From the NCBI RefSeq assembly GCF_001509485.1, contig NZ_LLZI01000256.1, positions 1-38,173 of the forward strand: a stretch of 38,173 nucleotides of DNA, written 5' to 3'. The notes below the pieces were generated by a model. That model was not told where the DNA came from. It did not search any database and was given only the letters and a program-made list of their open reading frames with translations. The position numbers were made by a program, and so were the translations under genes. The stretch's first letter is position 1; the number at the start of each line of letters is the position of its first letter. This stretch comes from Streptomyces sp. NRRL F-4489. GTDB taxonomy: Bacteria; Actinomycetota; Actinomycetes; Streptomycetales; Streptomycetaceae. Positions 7,474-14,936 of this stretch are shown in pieces.

Positions 7474-8586
7474 GTGACCGCAGCAGCCACCTGCCCGCAC
7501 TGCCTGGCCCCGGTCCGCGGGGACGGCCGCCCGTCCTGCCTGTGCGCGGCGGCCGAGGCGGCGGACTTCGACCCGCTGCGGGTTCGGCCGTACGTGTCGC
7601 TGCCGGAGGGGGCGGACCGGGCGGGCCCTGACGACGGCGAGGGGCCGGGGGACGGCCCCGGGGCTGACGGCGACGGGCAAGCGGACGTGCCCCGCTACGG
7701 CCGGGAGTCGCCGGGTGGCCCGGTGGGCGTTCCCGGCAGGCCGTACTTACCGGGTGGCCCGGTGGACGTTCCCAGCAGGCCGTACTTAACGGGTGGCCCG
7801 GCCGGTCGGGTGGCATCAACGGCGTTACCCGGCTCGACGGAACTACCCGGCGCGGACCCCGCCGTCCCCCGGGTGCGCCGCCCCACCGGCCCGACGTCCC
7901 GGACCGTCAGCTCGGCCGGACCCTGGCCCGCGGCCGACGGTCCGCCCACCGGGGCCGCGCCCTCCGCCCCCGGTGGCGGCCCCGGCTCCCCCGCTCCCCT
8001 ACGGCGCCGACGAGTCCGGTCCGCCGTACTGGCCGGTGGCGGGGCCGCCGCCGTCGCCGCCGTGGTGGTCATCGCCACCGGCGCGCTCCCGGATGGCGGC
8101 CGGGACCGTGCCGCCCCGCCGGACCGCGGGTCCACCGCCCCCACCGCGGCCCTCCCCGCCCCCACCGGGCCGACCGCCTCCGCCCCGGTCACCGCCCGCC
8201 CCTCGCCCGCCACCTCGCGCTCCCGCGCCCCGCGTACCACCGCCGGCGGCCGGCCGTACCGGGCGCCGGCCCCCGGCCCGCCGCCGTCCGCGGTCGTGGC
8301 CTCCGGCAGCGTCGCGGCGCCCTCGCACGGCGCCTCCTCCCCCAGCGCACCGCCCAGCGGGCCGCTCGTACTGCGCGAGGGTTCCAGCGGCCCGGAGGTC
8401 AGCGAGCTCCAGGGGCGGCTGCGGCAGATGGCGCTCTATCCGGGGGCGGCGGACGGCCGCTACGGCCCGGCGGTACGCGACGCGGTCGCCCGCTACCAGC
8501 AGCTCTACGGGGTCCACGGCGACCCCGAGGGGGTATACGGGCCGGCGACCCGCGCCTCCCTGGAGGCCCGCACCCGGGAGCCGTAA
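7474..8586 (+). CDS. Membrane-anchored peptidoglycan-binding protein with zinc-ribbon-like N-terminus
   Basis: 370 residues; GTG at 7474 with GGGAGGG seven nt upstream. The N-terminus has a CPHC...CLC cluster (Cys7, 10, 22, 24) that could bind zinc. Then comes a long Pro/Gly-rich cytoplasmic region, a Arg-rich stop-transfer (LRRRRVRS) and one membrane helix at about 184-205. A Pro/Thr/Ser-rich wall-spanning linker follows, ending in a PG_binding_1 domain (about 300-368: [47 protein letters not shown]). The orientation places the domain outside, anchored to the cell wall. Codons 92, 105 and 118 are TTA, two of them in a 39-bp tandem repeat, so expression should depend on bldA. Such proteins are common in Streptomyces, often of unknown partner. 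It may couple an internal sensor to the wall. Confidence 0.88.
   Translation: MTAAATCPHCLAPVRGDGRPSCLCAAAEAADFDPLRVRPYVSLPEGADRAGPDDGEGPGDGPGADGDGQADVPRYGRESPGGPVGVPGRPYLPGGPVDVPSRPYLTGGPAGRVASTALPGSTELPGADPAVPRVRRPTGPTSRTVSSAGPWPAADGPPTGAAPSAPGGGPGSPAPLRRRRVRSAVLAGGGAAAVAAVVVIATGALPDGGRDRAAPPDRGSTAPTAALPAPTGPTASAPVTARPSPATSRSRAPRTTAGGRPYRAPAPGPPPSAVVASGSVAAPSHGASSPSAPPSGPLVLREGSSGPEVSELQGRLRQMALYPGAADGRYGPAVRDAVARYQQLYGVHGDPEGVYGPATRASLEARTREP
7713..7801 (+). repeat. 39-bp tandem repeat inside the PG-binding gene
   Basis: Units begin at 7713, 7752 and 7791 (two full copies and a partial third that diverges after 11 bases). Each full unit encodes 13 residues of the form GGPV(G/D)VP(G/S)RPYL(P/T) and contributes one TTA leucine codon (7747-7749, 7786-7788). 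A third TTA is just downstream at 7825-7827. Confidence 0.85.
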
Positions 8587-8901
8587 CGGGGACAGGGGCG
8601 TCGGCCCTCGCCCCCCAGCCACGGACGTCAGCCCCCGTCCCCGCCCCCAGGCACGGCCGCCGCCCATCACCCCCTCCAGAACATCCCGGACGAATCACCA
8701 CGTAAGCCGTCCCGCCAGGGAAAACCGTGACGCATCCCATGCCCGCGCGAGCCGGAACCGTTTGTCGCCACCCACCGCCGTTTTGTATCGTGAAAAAACA
8801 AAGTGGTTCCGCCCGCACTCCCTGACCGGCGGGCGGGACCGCTTGACTCCCCGACCGTCCTGACAGCGCCGCTGCCAGCCCCCGCGCCCAGGAGCCCGCC
8901 G
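8587..8901. other. Spacer with a possible promoter
   Basis: 315 nt with no gene recognised. An A/T-rich island at 8781-8802 (TTTTGTATCGTGAAAAAAC) is striking against the GC-rich background. It may be the promoter of the HAD gene: TTGTCG at 8762-8767 and TATCGT at 8786-8791 are 18 nt apart. Confidence 0.4.
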
Positions 8902-9564
8902 ATGCCGGCCACCACCACGCTCATCACCCGCGCCCTGCTGCTGGACATGGACTCCACCATCGTGAACTCCGAAGCCGTCGTGGAGCGCTGCTGGCGGCGC
9001 TGGGCGGCCGAGCAGGGGCTCCCGGCGGAGGACGTCCTCAAGGTCGTCCACGGGCGGCAGGGCTGGGCCACCATGGCGGCGCTGCTGCCGGACCGCCCGA
9101 TGGAGCGCAACCACGAGGACAACCGGCGCATCCTGGCGGAGGAGACCGCCGACACCGAGGGCGTCGTCCCCGTGCCCGGCGCGCCCGCGTTCATGGCCGC
9201 GCTCGCCCGGCTGCCGCACGCCCTGGTCACCTCCGCGGACACCGCGCTGGCCGCGGCGCGGATGGGTGCGGCGGGGCTGCCGATGCCGCCGGTGCGGATC
9301 ACCGCGGAGTCGGTGAGCGCCAGCAAGCCGGACCCGGAGGGCTTCCTCAAGGGCGCCGCGGAGCTGGGGTTCGCGCCCGAGGACTGCCTGGTCTTCGAGG
9401 ACTCCGAGGCGGGCATCCAGGCCGGCCGGGCCGCCGGGATGCGGGTCGTCGGGGTCGGCGAGCGGGCCGCCCGCTTCGCGCCCACCGCCCACGTCCGCGA
9501 CCTGACCCAGGTACGTATCGAGGCCCTGGTGGACGGCGGCATCGCGGTCCGCATCGACGCCTGA
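8902..9564 (+). CDS. HAD-IA family phosphatase (sugar-phosphatase-like)
   Basis: 220 residues; ATG 8902 with AGGAG seven nt upstream. All HAD motifs are present: I LLLDMDSTIVNS (nucleophile Asp15, acid Asp17), II VTSAD, III Lys in SKPDPEGF, IV CLVFEDSEAGIQAG. A helical C1 cap follows motif I (residues 20-90). The SKPDPEGFL...FEDSEAGIQAG pattern is that of beta-phosphoglucomutase/sugar-phosphatase/glycerol-3-phosphatase proteins. It would dephosphorylate a small phosphorylated metabolite in the cytoplasm. Ser18 replaces the commoner Gly in DxDGT, a frequent variant. Single gene, flanked by a minus-strand permease downstream. Confidence 0.92.
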   Translation: MPATTTLITRALLLDMDSTIVNSEAVVERCWRRWAAEQGLPAEDVLKVVHGRQGWATMAALLPDRPMERNHEDNRRILAEETADTEGVVPVPGAPAFMAALARLPHALVTSADTALAAARMGAAGLPMPPVRITAESVSASKPDPEGFLKGAAELGFAPEDCLVFEDSEAGIQAGRAAGMRVVGVGERAARFAPTAHVRDLTQVRIEALVDGGIAVRIDA

Positions 9565-9609
9565 GCGCACGGATCACCGCACAAACCGCCGCCGCCCGAT
9601 ACGTAACGG

Positions 9610-9686
9610 GAGCGGACCCCAGGCGCTACCGGGTCACCGGCCCGCGCCCGGAGCGGATCCCAGGCGCCACCGGGTCACCGGCCCGC
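9610..9686. repeat. 36-bp tandem duplication at the 3' end of the FetB-like gene
   Basis: The 36-nt segments 9610-9645 and 9651-9686 differ at two bases; period 41. The second copy covers the stop codon and last three codons of the minus-strand permease gene, so the duplication copied the gene's 3' end into the spacer. Both contain CCGGGTCACCGGCCCGC. Confidence 0.85.
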
Positions 9687-10424
9687 CCCCACCTCCCGGT
9701 GGAGCCGCCCCCGCGCCACCAGCTCCAGCACCACCGCGCACGCCGCCGCCTGTACCGCCAGCAGCGCCACCAGGACGAAGAGCTGCACCGCGCCGGCCTG
9801 TACGGGTGACGCGCCGCCGAGCAGCATGCCGACGAACGCCCCCGGAAGCGTCACCAGCCCCACCGTGCGGGTCTGGTCGAGCCCGGGCAGCAACGCGTCG
9901 GACGCGGCCGGGCGGGCCACCTCCATCCGCGCGTCCCGGTCCGGCAGCCCCAGTGCCAGCCCGGCCTCGAACTCCCCTCGCCGCAGCGCCAGTTCGTCCA
10001 GTGCCCGGCGCCCGCCGAGGACGGTGGCGGTCAGCGCGCCGCCGATGAGGATGCCGGTGACCGGGATCAGGGTGAGGCCGCGCGGCGGCACCAGGCCGGT
10101 CAGCAGCAGTACGCCGACGACCGGCAGCACCCCGGCGGCGATCGGGACCGCCGCCCACCACCAGGTGCGGTTGCGGGTGATCCGGCGGCCCGCGGTGCGG
10201 ACCGCGACCGCGTACATCAGCACCAGGAAGCACAGCAGCCACGGCAGTGCGTGCACGACCCAGCCGATGAGGGAGGAGACCGCGGCGAGTTGGGCCGTCG
10301 CGCGCAGGCCGGCGAGGGCGATGGCGCGGCCGTGGCCGAGGTGGGCCAGCGCGGCGACGGCCACGGCGGCGACCAGGAGGACGGCGAGGACGATCCCGAG
10401 TACGGGAGTGACCGGCAGCAGCAC
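9675..10424 (-). CDS. FetB/UPF0014-family ABC transporter permease
   Basis: 249 residues from the GTG at 10424-10422; only a weak ribosome site. Seven or so hydrophobic segments alternate with short loops. The central segment TGILIGGALTATVLGGRRALDEL, the coupling-helix stretch RRGEFEAGLALGLPDRDA and the following LLPGLDQTRTVGLVTLPGAFVGMLLGGASPVQAGAVQL are the hallmarks of the FetB (YbbM) permease family, which with the ATPase FetA forms an exporter linked to iron homeostasis. Length matches the family (about 250-260). No FetA-like ATPase is next to it in this window, which is unusual. The upstream spacer holds no other gene. Confidence 0.9.
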   Translation of the reverse strand: MLLPVTPVLGIVLAVLLVAAVAVAALAHLGHGRAIALAGLRATAQLAAVSSLIGWVVHALPWLLCFLVLMYAVAVRTAGRRITRNRTWWWAAVPIAAGVLPVVGVLLLTGLVPPRGLTLIPVTGILIGGALTATVLGGRRALDELALRRGEFEAGLALGLPDRDARMEVARPAASDALLPGLDQTRTVGLVTLPGAFVGMLLGGASPVQAGAVQLFVLVALLAVQAAACAVVLELVARGRLHREVGAGR

Positions 10425-10753
10425 GCGCCCACTGTAGGCGGGCGGCGACCGCTGACCCGGTGGGCAACGGGTGTGGAGCAGTGGGGCAACCGGGACACGG
10501 GCGCGGACCGGTGGGTAACGGGCGCGGGCCACCGGGCTACGGGCTACGGGCCCGGACCAGCAGGACGGACCAACGGGGCGGACCAACGGGGCGGGCCACC
10601 CCCACCTCCGACACCCCGTCAGCCCCCGCACACCCCTTGAAGTGACGTGAACATGTCGTCAGGCTGTAACCCGGCGCCCATGCCCCGGTCACCCCACGGA
10701 TCCAGCATGGCCCCGCCCGCACGCCAACTTCCCCCCACACCAAGGGAGTTCCG
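10425..10753. other. Divergent spacer, low-complexity GC-rich
   Basis: No gene is seen in this 329-nt spacer. It has repeated words of the form GGGCAACGGG/GGGTAACGGG and a perfect 13-bp tandem copy of GGACCAACGGGGC near 10566-10591. Promoters for the permease and the secreted nuclease must lie here but are not clear. Confidence 0.4.
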
Positions 10754-11398
10754 ATGCCCCTGCGCTACGCGCGTCGCATATCCGCCGCCGCGGCCGGCAC
10801 CGCCGCCCTGACCTGCGCCCTCCTCCTGACCGGCCAGCCCGCCCAGGCCGCCCCGCCCGCCCCGCCGGACGCCGCCACCGCCCGCACCTACCTCGCCGCC
10901 CTCAAGGAGCAGCCCGAGGGCCCCCAGGACGGCTACAGCCGCGACAAGTTCCCGCACTGGATAGACCAGGGGCACAACTGCAACACCCGCGAGGTGGTCC
11001 TCAAGCGCGACGGCACCGGCGTCCAGCAGGACGGCAGCTGCGCGGCGGTCAGCGGCACCTGGGTCTCCGCCTACGACGGGGCGACCTGGACCCAGGCGTC
11101 CGACCTGGACATCGACCACGTCGTACCGCTGTCGGAGGCGTGGAAGTCCGGTGCCGCGCAGTGGACCACCGCGCGCCGCCAGGAGTTCGCCAACGACCTC
11201 ACGCACTCCCAGCTGATCGCGGTCACCGACAACGTCAACCAGGCCAAGGGCGACAAGGACCCGGCGGAGTGGCTGCCGCCCAAGGCGTCGTACCACTGCG
11301 AGTACGCCCGGATGTGGGTGGCGGTCAAGCACGTCTACGGGCTCACCGCTGACCAGGCGGAGAAGGCCGCGCTGAAGAAGATCCTCGACGGCTGCTGA
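10754..11398 (+). CDS. Secreted HNH-family nuclease
   Basis: 214 residues; ATG 10754 with AAGGGAG six nt upstream. It has a classical Sec signal peptide: RRIS-rich n-region, hydrophobic AAAAGTAALTCALLLTG, cleavage after AQA (about residue 32). The mature protein carries an HNH/GmrSD-C-terminal (DUF1524-like) fold: DLDIDHVVPLSEAW (Asp121-His122, Pro125) followed by NDLTHSQLIAVTDNVNQAKGDKDPAEWLPP, the conserved Asn and metal-binding part. Four cysteines in the mature part could form disulfides. Secreted HNH proteins of this type are widespread in Streptomyces and are thought to degrade extracellular nucleic acid for nutrition or competition; that role is inference. No immunity gene is adjacent. 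Confidence 0.9.
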   Translation: MPLRYARRISAAAAGTAALTCALLLTGQPAQAAPPAPPDAATARTYLAALKEQPEGPQDGYSRDKFPHWIDQGHNCNTREVVLKRDGTGVQQDGSCAAVSGTWVSAYDGATWTQASDLDIDHVVPLSEAWKSGAAQWTTARRQEFANDLTHSQLIAVTDNVNQAKGDKDPAEWLPPKASYHCEYARMWVAVKHVYGLTADQAEKAALKKILDGC

Positions 11399-11559
11399 GC
11401 CGTCCCCCGGGGCGGTCCCGGGCGGCCCCCGGCCCACCCGGGTGCCGCGCCGGCGCGCCGGGCGGTGATGATGGGGCGCACCTTTGCCGTCGTCCGCCCC
11501 TCTGACGGTCGGCGCGCCCTCCCGCGCGCCGGCCGTCCGCCGCCCCAGGGAGAGCCGCC

Positions 11560-13518
11560 TTGGCCGCCGCCCATCCAGCCGACCGCCCCGGCTGCCCAGA
11601 GCCCGCCGCCGGCACCGCTCCCGCCGCTCACGCCCCCGCCCTCGCCGTCGTCGGCGCCGGACCGCGCGGGACGAGCGTCCTGGAGCGGCTCTGCGCCTCG
11701 GCCGCCGGGCTCCCCCCGGGCACCCGGCTGACCGTGCACGTCATCGACCCCGCGCCGCCGGGCGCCGGCCAGGTGTGGCGCCCCGACCAGCCCGGCGAGC
11801 TGCTGATGAACACGGTGGCCTCGCAGGTCACCCTGTTCACCGACGACAGCGTCGCGTGCGCCGGCCCGGTGCGGCCGGGGCCGAGCCTGTACGAGTGGGA
11901 CGGCTGCGACGTGGGCCCGGACGACTATCCGGGGCGCGCGCTGTACGGCCGCTATCTGGAGTGGGTCTTCCGGCACACCGTGCGGACCGCGCCGGAGCAG
12001 GTCATCGTCGTTGTCCACCGGGCCCGCGCGGTGCAGCTGGCCGAGGCGGCGGACGGCACCCAGGCGCTGACCCTGGACGACGGGCGGACGCTGGCCGGCC
12101 TGGGCGCGGTGGTGCTGGCCCAGGGGCACCTGCCGGCCCGCCCGGACACCGGGGAGCGCCGGCTGGCCCGTTACGCCGCCGCCCACGGCCTGCACTACCT
12201 GCTGCCCGCCAACCCCGCCGACCTCACCGCCGAGCTGGCGGCCCTGCCGCCGGGCCGCCCGGTGCTGCTGCGCGGCCTCGGACTGAACTTCTTCGACCAC
12301 CTGGCGCTGCTCACCGCGGGCCGCGGCGGCCGGTTCACCCGGGGGCCGGGCGGCGCCCTGGTGTACCGGCCGTCCGGCCGCGAGCCCCGGTTGTACGCCG
12401 GGTCCCGGCGCGGCATTCCGTACCACGCGCGCGGCGACAACGCCAAGGGCGCGCACGGCCGCCATCTGCCGCTGCTGCTCACCCCGGACGTGATCGCGGC
12501 GTTCCGGAAGCGGGCGGACGCCGGGGACCCGCCGGACTTCCGGGCGGAGGTCTGGCCCCTGGTGGCCAAGGAGGTGGAGGCCGTCTATTACGAGGCGCTG
12601 CTGGCCGGCCGCGGTGAACTGGCCGGCGCGGACCGCGACCGCTTCCGGGACCGCTTCCTGGCCGGCGCGCACCGCGGGCCGGAGGAGGCCGCGGCCCTGG
12701 ACGCGTTCGGGGTGGCGCCCGGCGACCGCTGGGACTGGGACCGGCTCGCCCGGCCGTACCCGGACGAGCCGTTCGCCGGCCCGGAGGCGTTCCGCGGCTG
12801 GCTGCTGGACCATCTGCGGGCCGATGTCGCGCACGCCCGGCAGGGCAACGTCGCGGGCCCGCTCAAGGCCGCCCTGGACGTGCTCCGGGACCTGCGGAAC
12901 GAGCTGCGGCAGATCGTCGACCACGGCGGACTGGCGGGCGCCTCCCGACGCGACCACCTCGACCGCTGGTACACCCCGCTGAACGCCTTCCTGTCCATCG
13001 GGCCGCCGCGCCGCCGGATAGCGGAGATGGCGGCGCTCATCGAGGCGGGGGTGCTGGAGGTGGTCGGGCCCCGTATGGAGATACGGACCGGTGGGGAGGA
13101 CGGCGGCGCGCCCGGTTTCACGGCGCACTCCCCGGCCGTCCCCGGGTCGCGGGTCACCGCCCCGGCCCTGATAGAGGCGCGGCTCCCGGAGCCCGACCTG
13201 CGGCGCACCGGGGACCCGCTGCTGGCCCGGCTCCTGGCGGACGGCGGCTGCCGGCCGCACACCGTGGACGGCTACGAGACCGGTGGCCTGGACGTGTCGC
13301 CGAGTCCGTACCGCGTCATCGGGGCGGACGGGCGGCCGCATCCCCGGCGGTTCGCGGTCGGGGTGCCGACCGAAGGGGTGCACTGGGTGACGGCCGCCGG
13401 CGCGCGGCCGGGCGTCGGCTCGGTCACGCTGTCCGATACGGACGCGGTGGCGCGGGCGGCCCTGCGGGCGGCGGGCGCACCACCCGGCCCCGACATGCCA
13501 CCGGGCCTATTGGTCTGA
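11560..13518 (+). CDS. FAD/NAD(P)-binding protein (NAD_binding_9 type)
   Basis: 652 residues. The TTG at 11560 is preceded by AGGGAG at 7 nt, so I take it as start. Residues 28-45 (LAVVGAGPRGTSVLERL) are the dinucleotide-binding Rossmann loop with the GPRG variant typical of this family. LGAVVLAQGHLP is the second conserved element. Further family landmarks are LLMNTVASQVTLFTDD, PYHARGDNAKGAHGRH, and C-terminal FAVGVPTEGVHWVTAAGARPGVGS. It is probably a cytoplasmic flavoprotein monooxygenase or oxidoreductase; the substrate is unknown. In other actinobacteria such genes sit near siderophore or amino-acid tailoring genes. Here the next gene has an iron box, which is suggestive only. The stop codon lies in the loop of a hairpin (13504-13530). 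Confidence 0.85.
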   Translation: MAAAHPADRPGCPEPAAGTAPAAHAPALAVVGAGPRGTSVLERLCASAAGLPPGTRLTVHVIDPAPPGAGQVWRPDQPGELLMNTVASQVTLFTDDSVACAGPVRPGPSLYEWDGCDVGPDDYPGRALYGRYLEWVFRHTVRTAPEQVIVVVHRARAVQLAEAADGTQALTLDDGRTLAGLGAVVLAQGHLPARPDTGERRLARYAAAHGLHYLLPANPADLTAELAALPPGRPVLLRGLGLNFFDHLALLTAGRGGRFTRGPGGALVYRPSGREPRLYAGSRRGIPYHARGDNAKGAHGRHLPLLLTPDVIAAFRKRADAGDPPDFRAEVWPLVAKEVEAVYYEALLAGRGELAGADRDRFRDRFLAGAHRGPEEAAALDAFGVAPGDRWDWDRLARPYPDEPFAGPEAFRGWLLDHLRADVAHARQGNVAGPLKAALDVLRDLRNELRQIVDHGGLAGASRRDHLDRWYTPLNAFLSIGPPRRRIAEMAALIEAGVLEVVGPRMEIRTGGEDGGAPGFTAHSPAVPGSRVTAPALIEARLPEPDLRRTGDPLLARLLADGGCRPHTVDGYETGGLDVSPSPYRVIGADGRPHPRRFAVGVPTEGVHWVTAAGARPGVGSVTLSDTDAVARAALRAAGAPPGPDMPPGLLV

Positions 13519-13530
13519 ACCAATAAGGCC
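13504..13530 (+). terminator. Hairpin whose loop contains the stop codon
   Basis: GGCCTATTGGT (13504-13514) pairs with ACCAATAAGGCC (13519-13530, one bulged A) around CTGA, so the TGA of the FAD protein lies in the tetraloop. CCTATTCCC follows. It likely ends transcription of the upstream gene before the iron-box promoter. Confidence 0.65.
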
Positions 13531-13550
13531 CCTATTCCCAAATGTTGAAC

Positions 13551-13580
13551 TTGCAAGTATTGGTTAGGCGGGCCTAATCT
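13551..13580 (+). promoter_or_regulatory. Promoter of the DoxX gene (TTGCAA-18-TAATCT)
   Basis: TTGCAA at 13551-13556 and TAATCT at 13575-13580, separated by 18 nt, form a good housekeeping-sigma promoter about 80 nt before the DoxX start. The iron box overlaps the spacer and the -10. Confidence 0.65.
13559..13577 (+). promoter_or_regulatory. Iron box (DmdR1/DtxR-type operator)
   Basis: ATTGGTTAGGCGGGCCTAA matches the Streptomyces iron-box consensus TTAGGTTAGGCTCACCTAA at 14 of 19 positions, including GGTTAGGC and the closing CCTAA. The core is a dyad, TTAGG-CGGG-CCTAA. It overlaps the -10 of the promoter, the expected position for repression by iron-loaded DmdR1. The downstream DoxX gene should be induced in iron shortage. 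Confidence 0.75.
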
Positions 13581-13661
13581 ACGAGACTCCAGCGGCCGCG
13601 CCCGTCCCCCGCGTCCGCCGGCACGTCCCGAATGACCGAGGAACGACCAAGGAGTCCCCCT

Positions 13662-14126
13662 ATGTCCGCTCCGCTGAACTCCTTCACCGAGAAATCCACC
13701 CCGCACGTCCTGGCGCTCTTCCGCGTCGTCACCGGCCTGCTCTTCGCCTGCCACGGCGCGGCCTCGCTCTTCGGCGTCCTGGGCGGCATGGCGGGCACCG
13801 GCCACGCCGTCCCGGCCGGCAGCTGGCCCGGCTGGTACGCCGCGGTCATCCAGCTGGCCGGCGGCCTCCTGGTGATGCTGGGCCTGGGCACCCGCGCCGC
13901 GGCGTTCATCAGCTCCGGTTCGATGGCGTACGCGTACTTCTCGATGCACCAGCCGAACGCGCTGTGGCCGATCCAGAACGGCGGTGAGGCGGCCGCCATG
14001 TTCTGCTGGGCCTTCCTTCTGATCGTCTTCACCGGCCCGGGCTCCTGGGCGCTGGACCGGGTCTTCTTCGGCGCGCCGGAGCGGCGTGCGGCGCCCGTCG
14101 CCGAGCGCGCCCCCAGCGCCGCCTGA
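13662..14126 (+). CDS. DoxX family membrane protein, iron-box controlled
   Basis: 154 residues; ATG 13662 with AAGGAG seven nt upstream. There are four membrane helices in the DoxX layout: LFRVVTGLLFACHGAASLFG, WYAAVIQLAGGLLVMLGLGTRAAAF, a short one around SGSMAYAYFSMH, and MFCWAFLLIVFTGPGSWALD. The RVVTGLLFACHG motif of helix 1 and the GPGSWALD end are characteristic. DoxX-like proteins are small quinone- or redox-related membrane proteins; some actinobacterial ones act in thiol oxidative-stress complexes. This one has its own iron-regulated promoter, so its role may be tied to iron limitation or iron-linked oxidative stress (inference). The C-terminus is a short Arg/Ala-rich tail. A second DoxX protein is encoded at 22395-22949. 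Confidence 0.88.
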   Translation: MSAPLNSFTEKSTPHVLALFRVVTGLLFACHGAASLFGVLGGMAGTGHAVPAGSWPGWYAAVIQLAGGLLVMLGLGTRAAAFISSGSMAYAYFSMHQPNALWPIQNGGEAAAMFCWAFLLIVFTGPGSWALDRVFFGAPERRAAPVAERAPSAA

Positions 14127-14278
14127 CCGGCGCGCACGCCCCGCACGGGCCGGGCCCGGGACGCTACCCGGACCCGGCCCGTCCGGTTGTTCGGGCCCAG
14201 GCGTACGCTGTACGGCTGTAGTGCCGCCCCTGCCGCACCGAGCGACGTCGCGGCGGGGTCCGGACCGGGAGCAAGACG

Positions 14279-14917
14279 TTGGTGGAAAGCCTGGGGTCGC
14301 TGAGCGGCACACCTTGGGTCTATGTGATCGTCGGACTCTCCGTCGTCCTCGACGTCTTCCTGCCCATCCTGCCGAGCGGGGTCCTGGTGGTCACCGCGGC
14401 CACCACGGCCGCCGGCACCAGGAGCGCCGCCGACGTCGCCTCCTCCGTGGACGCCGGGAACCACTTCGCCCAGATGGCCGCCCTGGTCCTGTGCGCGGCC
14501 ACCGCCTCCGTCCTCGGCGACCTGGTCGCCTACCGGCTGGCCTGGCGCGGCGGCGACCGCTTCGACCGCGCCATCGGCCGCTCCCGGCGGCTGTCCGCGG
14601 CCCAGCAGCGGCTGGGCGCGGCGCTCACCCGGGGCGGCGGCGGCCTGGTCGTCCTGGCCCGCTTCGCGCCGGCCGGGCGGTCGGTGGTCAGCCTGGGCGC
14701 CGGGGTCGCCCACCGGACGGTGCGCGAGTTCCTGCCCTGGTCGGCGCTGGCCGGCCTGGTCTGGGCCGCGTACAGCGTGAGCCTGGGCTACTTCGGCGGC
14801 CACTGGCTCGGCACGTCCTGGGTGAGCACCGCGCTCTCCGTCCTGGCCCTCTTCGCCGCGGGCTCCGCCGCCGCGTACGTGGTACGGCGCCCGGGGCGGG
14901 AGTCCACCGGGGGTTGA
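14279..14917 (+). CDS. DedA family (SNARE-associated) membrane protein
   Basis: 212 residues. TTG 14279 and the adjacent GTG 14282 are both possible starts; GGGAG at 14267-14271 favours TTG. Helices and motifs fit DedA/VTT proteins: N-terminal VYVIVGLSVVLDVFLPILPSGVLVV, then GDLVAYRLAWRGGDR, the conserved ARFAPAGRSVVSLGAGV (equivalent of F.R..P..R.......G) and two C-terminal helices. Members are undecaprenyl-phosphate or phospholipid translocases (scramblases) of the cytoplasmic membrane; the Arg in the P..R motif is present. Usual length. It is transcribed away from the DoxX gene end, 150 nt later, and ends 19 nt before the convergent stress-protein gene. Confidence 0.88.
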   Translation: MVESLGSLSGTPWVYVIVGLSVVLDVFLPILPSGVLVVTAATTAAGTRSAADVASSVDAGNHFAQMAALVLCAATASVLGDLVAYRLAWRGGDRFDRAIGRSRRLSAAQQRLGAALTRGGGGLVVLARFAPAGRSVVSLGAGVAHRTVREFLPWSALAGLVWAAYSVSLGYFGGHWLGTSWVSTALSVLALFAAGSAAAYVVRRPGRESTGG

Positions 14918-14936
14918 CCTTGGCTCCCCGGCCCCG

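Noticed and set aside
4392..7490. Very long open frames opposite or out of frame to real genes, e.g. minus 4392-7490, plus 5366-7303, minus 27765-31118, plus 33231-36557
   Set aside because: They mirror real genes in another frame, have Arg/Pro/Gly/Ala-rich or Asp/Gln/Gly-rich translations without domains, and arise from the extreme G/C third-position bias.
12195..12569. Small minus-strand frames inside the FAD protein gene
   Set aside because: Antisense to a gene with full-length domain support; no ribosome sites or motifs.
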